From NCBI GenBank assembly GCA_028824715.1, contig JAPPCV010000064.1, positions 1 through 62,760 of the forward strand: a stretch of DNA of 62,760 bases, given 5' to 3'. The position numbers and the translations under genes were made by a program. Position 1 is the first letter of the stretch; the number at the start of each line of letters is the position of its first letter. This DNA is from Boseongicola sp. (lineage in GTDB: Bacteria; Pseudomonadota; Alphaproteobacteria; Rhodobacterales; Rhodobacteraceae). Below the pieces are notes generated by a model. It was not told the origin of the DNA. It did not search any database and saw only the letters and a program-made list of their open reading frames with translations. Shown here in pieces: positions 56,287-62,760 of this stretch.

Positions 56287-56641
56287 TCATGAAAGGTTGA
56301 CGAGACCCCAGCCAGTCAGCGCAAGGACGAAGCCTGCAGCTACGGTCAGGACCATGTTCCAGTCTTGCCAAGGTCCGGAGAAGCTTTGCCAAGCGTCGCG
56401 CGCGGCTGCGGTGTCGAGCGGCACTGACAGCAGGGCCAGATCCTCGTTCAATGGCACATTGACCATGAACGTCGGAAGCATGGCACCCAACACATAAAGG
56501 ATGCAGGCAAGGGCGAGGCAGATGGCAGCCTTCGGTTGGGTGCTTCTCGATGCGACCATCGCGGCACGCCAGCACGGGAGGCGTGCCAAAAAATGCCGGT
56601 GCGAAGAGCCAATTGCGCACGCTTTCGTTCATGGCTTGCAT
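56287..56641 (-). pseudogene. DUF1772 (anthrone-oxygenase-like) membrane protein, frameshifted
   Basis: Two minus-strand frames join into one DUF1772 protein. The first (from 56641) gives MQAMNESVRNWLFAPAFFGTP, and the second (through 56287) gives AAMVASRSTQPKAAI, VLGAMLPTFMVNVPLNEDLA and the C-terminal WNMVLTVAAGFVLALTGWG. The shift lies at about 56560-56570. About 35 N-terminal residues are absent, cut off where the IS-like element begins at about 56724. It is a dead gene, probably disrupted by that insertion. Confidence 0.75.
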
Positions 56642-56723
56642 TGCTCGGCGCGTGTTTTGACGAATTTGGCGGATTTCGGCCCGGGATATGCCTTGATTTC
56701 AAGGACCCGACCCCCAGAAGTCG

Positions 56724-56739
56724 CGTGTAGTGCCGACCT
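56724..56739 (+). repeat. 16-nt direct repeat bracketing the broken IS, left copy
   Basis: CGTGTAGTGCCGACCT, repeated exactly at 58807-58822 in the same orientation, 2,083 bp apart. It lies 41 bp before the transposase fragment start, where an IS left end would be. Sixteen bases is longer than typical target duplications of this IS family. Confidence 0.65.
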
Positions 56740-56780
56740 GTCCCCCTGATCCGGAGGTCGCGACGGCGAAGTCTCCGCCC

Positions 56781-57005
56781 ATGTTCGTGCGTCGCAAGAA
56801 GCGATTCAAGGACGGCAAGGAGCACCGCTCCTGGAGCGTGGTGGAGAACTGCCGCGTGCGCGGCGGCCAGGTCGTCCAGCGTCATATCCTGTATCTCGGC
56901 GAGATCAACGACAGCCAGCCCGCGGCGTGGTGCCGCGCGATCGAGGTGCTGGAAGGCCGGTCGGGATCGCGTCAGGTGGCGCTGTTTCCCGAGGACCGTC
57001 AATAG
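56781..57005 (+). pseudogene. IS1634-family transposase, N-terminal fragment
   Basis: Seventy-four residues beginning MFVRRKKRFKDGKEHRSW and continuing VVQRHILYLGEINDSQ, then VALFPEDRQ and a TAG stop at 57003-57005. This is the start of IS1634/IS4-like transposases, which normally run to roughly 550-600 residues. The catalytic DDE core is missing. The last ~60 codons appear 1.57 kb downstream (58577-58777), so the gene has been split, not merely truncated. Confidence 0.8.
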
Positions 57006-57010
57006 GCAGG

Positions 57011-57103
57011 CAGAATGTTGAGCTCAACATTCTGAACAGGCCCTTATTGGCCGTGCTGCGCACAACAAATTAGGGCCTATTCACTATCTCGTGCACGAGA
57101 TAG
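57011..57103. repeat. Cluster of perfect palindromes after the transposase fragment
   Basis: Two perfect palindromes lie 50 bp apart: 24 bp at 57011-57034 (arms CAGAATGTTGAG) and 20 bp at 57084-57103 (half-site CTATCTCGTG). Between them AGGCCCT (57038-57044) and AGGGCCT (57072-57078) form another inverted repeat. A further 9-bp pair ATGGGAACC/GGTTCCCAT lies at 57135-57143 and 57205-57213. No T-runs follow. They mark the junction between transposase remnant and cargo gene. Confidence 0.7.
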
Positions 57104-57511
57104 GCGGCACCCTCCAGGAGTGGGGCAGAGAATTATGGGAACCTGATCAGGGCAATAGGCGTGTCATGATCGGCACTTGAGACTACGGCTTCCCATAGAA
57201 ATTCGGTTCCCATTATATCCGACGGGGCCTGTTTGGCCTCGATCCCGCGCCGATCTGCCTCCGAAACGGATTCTCTCGTCGCGCTTGTGACTGTTTTTTT
57301 CCCGTGCGATCCCCATGCGCGCAGTCTGGGAGATGCCGGGGCAGGCTTGCCGCCAGCATACAGAAATGCCAGTAAACGCAACAAGCGTCTGCCTGGCATG
57401 TGAACTTGCCGGAATGACCGGCAGCGCCGCGCACGGGTTGAAGGCGGCGGCGCATCTGGGCACCAGGGAGGCAAGATGTCCGGAATCTGGCGCCAGCCAG
57501 GGAGAGCCGCC
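57104..57511. other. Non-coding junction before the lipoprotein gene
   Basis: These 408 bp lead from the palindrome cluster to the lipoprotein start. They contain the ATGGGAACC/GGTTCCCAT inverted repeat and a run of seven T at about 57291. No convincing gene; minus-strand frames are shadows of the lipoprotein or unrecognised. Confidence 0.45.
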
Positions 57512-58498
57512 ATGAAAGCCATCTCGAGCCTCATATTCGCAATGCTGGCGCTGGCCGCTTGCACTGCCGACAAGGAGCCGGGCGGCACTCTTGAACTTGA
57601 GAGAAATACGGAGTTCGATGGCGCGGCGCTTCGGTTCTTCGTGAAACTGGACGACGGAGCAGAGGCTTCCGTCCACACGGACGATGACCTGGTCGGGAAC
57701 ACGCGTGCCCCGACGCCCATGCGCGGCCATAGGGCGCATGCCCTGACGTTCTTCAAGGAAACGGAGGCGGGAACGTCGGTGGCCCATGCCCTTCTGAGCT
57801 GGGATCCGGAAAACCCCGCCGACTACCTGGCGTTCGGCTGGTGGACCCAGTTCCCCGATCAGCATGCCCCTGATCTTTCGTTCGCGGAGTCGGAGCAGTA
57901 CGCGATCATCGACGGTCCGGAAATCGACCATGGCATCGTGCCGCAGGTGCCGGTCGACGGGGCGGCCTCCTACACGGGCCAGGCCGGCGGGCTCTACGCC
58001 TACACGTTCGGAAGCGACTGGGGCGAGGACGAGGGCGAATTCGTGATCGACGAGTACCAGGGCGTGCTCACCCTGACCGCTGACTTCGCGGACGGCACGG
58101 TCAGGGGCTGCATCGGCTGCGTTGGCGACCTCGTCACGAGGCGTGCGCATTTCGGCGCGTTCCTGGGACGGGAGCCGATAGACGCGCAGGGCCTGGCCAG
58201 GGACTACGAGCTTCACCTCGCCAGCGCGATCCTGAGGGAAGACGGCCTGTTTGAGCGCGACAGGGTGACGGTGAGGCACCCGGAACGGACTATCACCTCA
58301 TTCGAGGGAGGCTGGGGCGGCGCCCTGTCCAGCCGCCAGGACACCGACGGGAACCCCCGTCTGGTCGCCGGATTCAGCAGCGTCGGGTTCGAGGAGAGCG
58401 ACGGAAGCGAAGGTGATTTCTGGGGTTCGCTCCTGGGCCTTAGCGACACCTTCCTGCAGGACGGGCAATCCTCCCCGCTTCCCGACGGCGACCACTGA
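57512..58498 (+). CDS. Transferrin-binding-protein-like surface lipoprotein (cargo of broken IS)
   Basis: A 328-residue lipoprotein: signal MKAISSLIFAMLALAAC with lipobox LAAC (Cys17). The mature part is Gly/Asp/Phe-rich beta structure. ASYTGQAGGLYAYTFG followed by GVLTLTADFADGTVRGCIGC matches the handle-barrel pattern of TbpB-like proteins of alphaproteobacteria, and the C-terminus has FEGGWGGALSS...RLVAGFSSVGFEE. AGGGAGAG precedes ATG 57512. The gene is complete with good codon use, lying between the N- and C-terminal pieces of one transposase. Its ligand is unknown; surface display would need a Slam-type or Lol route not seen here. Confidence 0.75.
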   Translation: MKAISSLIFAMLALAACTADKEPGGTLELERNTEFDGAALRFFVKLDDGAEASVHTDDDLVGNTRAPTPMRGHRAHALTFFKETEAGTSVAHALLSWDPENPADYLAFGWWTQFPDQHAPDLSFAESEQYAIIDGPEIDHGIVPQVPVDGAASYTGQAGGLYAYTFGSDWGEDEGEFVIDEYQGVLTLTADFADGTVRGCIGCVGDLVTRRAHFGAFLGREPIDAQGLARDYELHLASAILREDGLFERDRVTVRHPERTITSFEGGWGGALSSRQDTDGNPRLVAGFSSVGFEESDGSEGDFWGSLLGLSDTFLQDGQSSPLPDGDH

Positions 58499-58576
58499 CG
58501 GCGCTCCCTTCCCGGCGAACGGTCATGGCTGTTCGCGCGAACGGGTGTCAATCCGCCTTCCGGAGTCTCACCCAGT

Positions 58577-58777
58577 TTGTCGCGTTCTAGACTGACGCCG
58601 CGCGCCATCATCGAGGCGTTCGGCACGATCCAGATGGTGGACGTGCATCTGCCCACAACCGACGGCCGGCGTCTTGTCCTTCCGCGCTGCACCCAGCCAT
58701 GGAAGGAGCACGAGCTTCTCCTGCACCAGCTCGGCATGACCCTGCCAGCACAAGGCGCGTCGCGGCTCTCTTCGTGA
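58577..58777 (+). pseudogene. IS1634-family transposase, C-terminal fragment
   Basis: About 66 codons: RLTPRAIIEAFGTIQMVDVHLPTTDGR followed by LVLPRCTQPWKEHELLLHQLGMTLPAQ and a TGA stop at 58775-58777. This is the conserved tail of the IS1634-type transposase whose head lies at 56781-57005. It has no start of its own. The distance between head and tail matches the missing middle only roughly, because the lipoprotein gene has replaced the core. Confidence 0.75.
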
Positions 58778-58806
58778 CGGTGTGCCACCCGCTGTCCGTC
58801 GGCCGC

Positions 58807-58822
58807 CGTGTAGTGCCGACCT
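58807..58822 (+). repeat. 16-nt direct repeat bracketing the broken IS, right copy
   Basis: An exact copy of 56724-56739 in the same orientation, 29 bp after the transposase C-terminal stop. It overlaps a small hairpin CCGACC/GGTCGG (58815-58832). A terminal repeat of an IS would be inverted, so this is either a tandem duplication scar or the left end of a second, decayed copy. Confidence 0.6.
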
Positions 58823-59714
58823 TTGAGGGTCGGATTCAGGAATATCAATGCGTTACGGACCTCATGACCCGCGAGTTGCGGAAGTCGGGTTAGAGTTGAC
58901 GGGAACGATTGGTCTCTTGGCTTCACAGCTATCAGACCATGGCGGGTGAGGCCATCCTGGAGACCGCCCTGGCCGTTCGGTCCCGGTCGTTGCTGTCTGC
59001 ACGACGTGCCGCTTTGGACGATCACCGGTGTTCCCGACGGTTGCTCCGGATAAGGTCTAGAATCCACCGGCTTCAATGGGTTGCCCGGGCCATTACTGGC
59101 TGCAAGGTTACAGTGGGCATTCTTGCCTGTGGTGTTGGGGTTCCGGACTCACGCGCGGCAGCCCTGATTCTCAACAGGATGTCAACACGATGTGGTCAAC
59201 GCAGGTGTCCAACCGGGGCCCATCTGCCCGTTCCTGAGAGTGGATCGGCATGGGCAGATTCACATGGAGACTCGTGGCAAGGGAAAAGCGGGACCAAGCG
59301 GGCTCTGTAGGATCCTCGCAGTGGCTTGAGCGCTGAAACTTCCAGTTTCAGCGCCGTTCAACGGCATTGCGTTTGGGTCTCCGGGGCTTCGTCAGCCCCG
59401 AATTGCACGACTGTCGGTTGTCCTTCGGTCAGCGGGTGAGACCTTGACGCAGCCTTGATCCAAGGACGCCACCTGAAGTGCCAGTTGCGGTCGAGCGTCA
59501 GGGAGGAGCCAGGTTGGGCCGGCGTTGACGGGCATGAGTCGAGGCAGGTTGCGCCCGGAAGGCGGCATCAACTTGACAGCGACATGGTCGCGCAGTAGCG
59601 AACCCGCAAGTTCCGTCTGCTGCCCGACGCTGCGCGCGCTCGGACGCAGGCAGAGGCTACGGTGGAGCCGAGGCGGAAGTTCGCGGCCATGGGCAATTGA
59701 CTTCGGAGAACGTG
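58823..59714. other. Gene-free region between the two lipoprotein genes
   Basis: These 892 bp hold no gene I can support; all frames are short or unrecognised. Two strong hairpins lie at 59330-59354 and 59382-59400. The sequence has lower coding quality than either flank, with several TAG/TGA codons per frame. It is probably degraded mobile DNA. Confidence 0.5.
59330..59400. repeat. Two adjacent strong hairpins
   Basis: Hairpin 1 has 11-bp perfect arms GCGCTGAAACT (59330-59340) and AGTTTCAGCGC (59344-59354) with a 3-nt loop. Hairpin 2 has 7-bp arms CGGGGCT (59382-59388) and AGCCCCG (59394-59400) with a 5-nt loop. No T-run follows either. They may be ends of a lost element or transcription-blocking structures. 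Confidence 0.55.
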
Positions 59715-60662
59715 ATGCGAGGCAATTGCCGGTCGGCGCCTCTTGCAAGTCTTGGGTTGGCGGCGTCCTTGCTTGCGGGCTGCGGCGGCAACGGGATGTC
59801 CGGTTCCGTCCCGACTGCGGAGCAGGTCAGGCAGGCGACGCTGACACGCGTGCAATCCGCCACGGTCGTGCTTGCCAGCGATCAGCACGTGTTCCGGTAC
59901 GACGGCCGCTCGTCTCGCACCTTTTCGGCGTGCGACGGAACGGTCTGCGGCGTGAGTCAGGCTTCCGAGGGCTTGCAGGCTGCCGTTGCCCGCGCTTCCG
60001 CCGATCCCCGGCTCGACTTCGGAAGCAGCCACTTCGCGGCGCGGCTCGAGGATTCCCTGGAGCTCAAGCCGGAGACCCGGGCCGTGAACGGCGTCACGCT
60101 CGTCGAAGGTTTCGGGCTGCGCTCCGGGGACCGGGCATTCCGCGCGAAGTTCTACGGTGGCTGGCTCGAAGATGGCGCGTTCTTCGTCAACGAGACCACC
60201 TTGACGGTCCGTGACGAGAGCGGCCAGCCGGACGGGCTGGGCACCGTCTTCGATGCCAGCGCCTTCGGCATGGCGAACGACGCGGCGCCTGCGCCCCTGC
60301 AAGGCATGTCGGCAACCTGGACGGGCATGATGATCGGTGCGGACGTCAGCGACACCGTGACCCGCGGCCAGTTTCTCCGTGGCGAAGCCAGGCTTGTCAT
60401 CGACGATCTCGCCAGTCCTGACGTCGATGTCGTCTTCAGCGATCTCCGGGACCTGGAAACGGGCGCAAGGCTGGCCGGACGGACGATCGCGCCATGGCAG
60501 GACATTCCACTCGCCGGCGGTTCGTTCGGCAGCAAACCGGCCGGGAGCGACGACTATGTCCAGGGCCGTTTCGTCGGAGAGGATCACGCTGGGGTCGTGG
60601 GCATCTTCGAACGCAGCAACGTCGTGGGCTCCTTTGGCGGCAATCGGCAGCCTGACAGCTAG
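59715..60662 (+). CDS. Second transferrin-binding-protein-like lipoprotein
   Basis: A 315-residue lipoprotein with signal [23 protein letters not shown] (lipobox LAGC, Cys23) and Cys-Gly-Gly-Asn-Gly following. The mature part has beta strands and a C-terminal barrel motif GRFVGEDHAGVVGIFERSNVVGSFGG, as in TbpB/factor-H-binding-type proteins (GxFxG...VxGxF). ATG 59715 is chosen for GGAG 8 nt upstream and for a normal signal peptide; a TTG at 59697 is possible. It is a distant relative of 57512-58498, sharing architecture and not close sequence. The ligand is unknown. Confidence 0.75.
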   Translation: MRGNCRSAPLASLGLAASLLAGCGGNGMSGSVPTAEQVRQATLTRVQSATVVLASDQHVFRYDGRSSRTFSACDGTVCGVSQASEGLQAAVARASADPRLDFGSSHFAARLEDSLELKPETRAVNGVTLVEGFGLRSGDRAFRAKFYGGWLEDGAFFVNETTLTVRDESGQPDGLGTVFDASAFGMANDAAPAPLQGMSATWTGMMIGADVSDTVTRGQFLRGEARLVIDDLASPDVDVVFSDLRDLETGARLAGRTIAPWQDIPLAGGSFGSKPAGSDDYVQGRFVGEDHAGVVGIFERSNVVGSFGGNRQPDS

Positions 60663-60951
60663 GCCCGACTTTCCCGCTGGGCGGACTTGTCATGTGGCAC
60701 GCGGCGCATGAAGGGCTCGGCGTCGTTGAGAAGTCTCAAGGGTTGCAACGATGCACCAGGCACGCGCTCGGCCTCTTTCGAGGCGAAGCAGCATGTTTGC
60801 AACGAGATTCCTGGCAAGGGACAGATGCAACCACATGGCACCTGACCGCGCCATGGAATTGTCGATAACGTGAAACTTCCAGTCTTACTCGTTGTCGTAC
60901 CTGCGACTCGTGTGTCGATGCGCGTGTGCGCGACCAGGTGGAGGAAGGGCG

Positions 60952-62010
60952 TCATGTCTGAACCGAATCTTGGCCTGAGGCAGGAACCGGGGCGTCGCTG
61001 CGAATGAGTCCTCTTTGCCGCATGTCCAGCCACAATGCGTCCGGAATCGGCTCTGCAAGGCACGACACGATCGACCTGACCTCCGCGGCGCTTGACGCGC
61101 CGGGAATCACCGACTTCACGCAGGGATGCCCCAGGACGAACTGGAGGGCCGCCGCGATGAGCCGCGTTCCGTGCGCCTTGCAGACTTCGTTCATGCGGCT
61201 GACTCTTCCAAGGATCTCCGGAGGCGCGGCGGCGTAGTTGTACCTGGCGCTTGGAACGGCTCCCGTCGCCAGAATTCCGGAGTTGAAGGGGCCGCCGAGA
61301 ATGATGCCGACATCCCGCCTCTGGCAGAGAGGCAGGAACGTCTCGAGGGCATCCTGTTCGAGCAGCGTGTACCGGCCGGCCAGCAGGAAGCAGTCGAAGT
61401 CGGCAAGGCCCAGCAGTCTTTCGCAGACCTGCCATTCGTTGACGCCGGCGCCGATTGCGGAAATCTCTCCAGCATCCCGGAGTTCCCCAAGCGCCCGGTA
61501 GCCGCCCTTGTCGAGCAGTTCACGGACCCGCCGGTCGCTGGCGTCCTGGCTGCCTTGGGAAAATGCGCAGACGTCATGAACGAAGAGGATGTCGGCGCAT
61601 GCAATGTCGAGACGCGCCTTGCTGTCGTCATAGGATCGCATCACCCCGTCGTAGGAGTAGTCGAAGACGATCCTCTTCCGGGAAACCTTGACATACGCCT
61701 CCGGCGTGACTTCGTCAGGTCCGCAATCGAGAAGCCTTCGTCCGACCTTGGTCGAAAGAACAAGGTTGTCGCGACCGAACTCTCGTATTGCACGAGAGAA
61801 CCGCAGCTCGGAAAGCCCGAGCCCGTACAGGGGCGCCGTGTCGAAGTAGCGAACGCCCGCGTCGAAAGCGGCCGACAGTGCGGCCCCGGCATCGTCATCC
61901 GAGACTTCGCGATAGAGGTTTCCTATCGGCGCGCCGCCGAAGCCCAGGACGCTGAGCTCGACCGGCCGGGACGTCCGATCGTTGAGGAGCCTAGTCTGGG
62001 TCACCGGCAT
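60952..62010 (-). CDS. Aldo/keto reductase (aldose 1-dehydrogenase-like)
   Basis: A 352-residue AKR. FDTAPLYGLGLSE supplies catalytic Asp57 and Tyr62, STKVGRR the Lys88, and LFVHDV the His. The LGFGGAPIGNLYREVSDDDA start and the extended C-terminal helices match the group containing L-fucose/D-threo-aldose 1-dehydrogenase. It probably oxidises or reduces a sugar with NAD(P). GGAAG precedes the ATG. An inositol-monophosphatase-family gene lies upstream on the same strand, so both may belong to a sugar catabolic operon that continues beyond the window. Confidence 0.9.
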   Translation of the reverse strand: MPVTQTRLLNDRTSRPVELSVLGFGGAPIGNLYREVSDDDAGAALSAAFDAGVRYFDTAPLYGLGLSELRFSRAIREFGRDNLVLSTKVGRRLLDCGPDEVTPEAYVKVSRKRIVFDYSYDGVMRSYDDSKARLDIACADILFVHDVCAFSQGSQDASDRRVRELLDKGGYRALGELRDAGEISAIGAGVNEWQVCERLLGLADFDCFLLAGRYTLLEQDALETFLPLCQRRDVGIILGGPFNSGILATGAVPSARYNYAAAPPEILGRVSRMNEVCKAHGTRLIAAALQFVLGHPCVKSVIPGASSAAEVRSIVSCLAEPIPDALWLDMRQRGLIRSDAPVPASGQDSVQT

Positions 62011-62521
62011 TCAGCGACTTCCGGGCAGTGTTGTCGGGGGCAAGTGCCCGACGGGTCACTTTCAGGCCGTGCTTTCCCGTCGACCAGCCGTTTGGAGCGC
62101 GTCCACGTTTCCTGGCGAGCCACGACCGGTCTCCAAGGCACGGTCAACGCACGGGCGGGCTTGTGCCCCGGCATGGTCACGTCATTTCTCCGGGATGCCT
62201 GGAGAAATGCCAAGTACGTGCCAACGACCCGAGGAGCGACCGTCCCGGCCGCATCGGCGATCCGTTGGAGGACGGCGAACCCGGCAATCGTTTCGCTGAA
62301 CGCCCCGTTGCACTTGAAGACTTTCCTGAAGCCGACGGTTTCGGTCCCGGGAGCGTTTGGTCCGCTGGACCGCGAAGATGCCGTCGTGCAAAGTGTTCCG
62401 GGCTCGATTCGGTCGGCTGACGAGGACTTCGCAGCTGTCCGGCGCTTCCGCTCTGGCATCCCGCAAGCTTGCCGCGAGCCTTCGGTACAGGCGAATGCAG
62501 TGACAGTTGAACGGGAGGAGC
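62011..62521. other. Region between AKR and IMPase genes, no confident gene
   Basis: These 511 bp have minus-strand frames of 134 and 179 codons. The longer one contains a plausible helical stretch (SETIAGFAVLQRIADAAGTV, about 62220-62320) but the rest is Arg/Ser-rich and no family is recognised. It could be a decayed gene of the same operon. Confidence 0.4.
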
Positions 62522-62760
62522 TCAGGCATCGGCAGGACATTCCGTGGAGAGTCCCGCCTCCACGTCGACGGTCGAATCCCGTGCAATCCGGAATTCAGCC
62601 CGAATCCCGTTCGCGCGGCAAAGCGCGATTCCGCCGGCGGAGTCCCAGATGCCGGCGCAGCCGATCTCCAGGTATCCCGACAGCCGGCCGAGCGCGACGA
62701 AGAGAAGGGAGACCGCGCAGGACCCGAGCGACACGATGTTGAATCCCCGGGATTCGATCC
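62522..62760 (-). CDS. Inositol monophosphatase family protein, partial (C-terminal part)
   Basis: The reading frame runs out of the window at 62760, so the N-terminal ~190 residues are missing. The visible ~78 residues read RGFNIVSLGSCAVSLLFVALGRLSGYLEIG, then AGIWDSAGGIALCRANG, the second metal motif WDxAGG of the FIG/IMPase superfamily. Members dephosphorylate inositol or sugar phosphates with magnesium. Substrate is open. The C-terminus ends TVDVEAGLSTECPADA. Confidence 0.85.
   Translation of the reverse strand, partial: IESRGFNIVSLGSCAVSLLFVALGRLSGYLEIGCAGIWDSAGGIALCRANGIRAEFRIARDSTVDVEAGLSTECPADA

Noticed and set aside
62001-62540. 179-codon minus frame between AKR and IMPase genes
   Set aside because: Only a short part looks protein-like; without homology evidence it was left as uncertain sequence.

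Overview
The window reads as chromosomal DNA of an alphaproteobacterium, most likely a Rhodobacterales-type marine or soil organism. Base composition is GC-rich (about 60% by eye). Several proteins have N-termini typical of that order (Pcm, trigger factor, RpiA, DnaG). The neighbourhoods pcm-tolC, dnaG-rpoD, nrdR-ribD-ribE-ribB-ribH-nusB and rpiA-gor / hflK-hflC-DUF2065 point the same way. These are recognitions from sequence memory; no database search was run.

Layout. 0.3-6.2 kb: a thioredoxin-fold redoxin, then a minus-strand block of SAM methyltransferase, circularly permuted ATP-grasp, alpha-E protein, transglutaminase-like protease and the bacterial proteasome homologue Anbu. This is a little-understood peptide-ligase/protease system. 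6.4-16.5 kb: an IclR-type regulator divergent from a ten-gene, mostly overlapping operon. It encodes a cyclase-family hydrolase, cupin, SDR, 3-hydroxyacyl-CoA dehydrogenase, a five-gene branched-chain-amino-acid-type ABC importer and a CxPSR sulfatase, which together look like uptake and degradation of one unidentified organic compound. 16.9-26.8 kb: metallophosphoesterase, tRNA-Cys, pcm, tolC, homoserine dehydrogenase, quinone oxidoreductase and glutamate dehydrogenase. 27.0-35.4 kb: dnaG, rpoD, an SDR/DHFR-fold pair, nrdR, ribD and ribE.

35.4-43.4 kb is accessory. A hipBA toxin-antitoxin module with an apparently leaderless promoter and a clear operator lies between imperfect 41-bp direct repeats. 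A TRAP transporter (TAXI binding protein plus fused permease) follows, then a 1.7-kb scar holding a decayed tyrosine recombinase. 43.5-56.1 kb returns to housekeeping: ribB (with a GTP-cyclohydrolase-II-like domain that has lost its zinc cysteines), ribH, nusB, sdaA, DUF2065, hflC, hflK, gor, rpiA, tRNA-Leu, tig, pxpA and a ClC channel.

56.2-60.7 kb is the most unusual segment. A frameshifted DUF1772 gene abuts a broken IS1634-like element whose transposase keeps only its first ~75 and last ~60 codons. The middle is occupied by an intact gene for a transferrin-binding-protein-like lipoprotein. Perfect palindromes and 16-bp direct repeats surround it, and a second lipoprotein of the same type follows about 1.2 kb downstream. 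The window closes with an aldo/keto reductase and the 3' part of an inositol-monophosphatase-family gene. No rRNA genes, CRISPR arrays or intact insertion sequences were seen.
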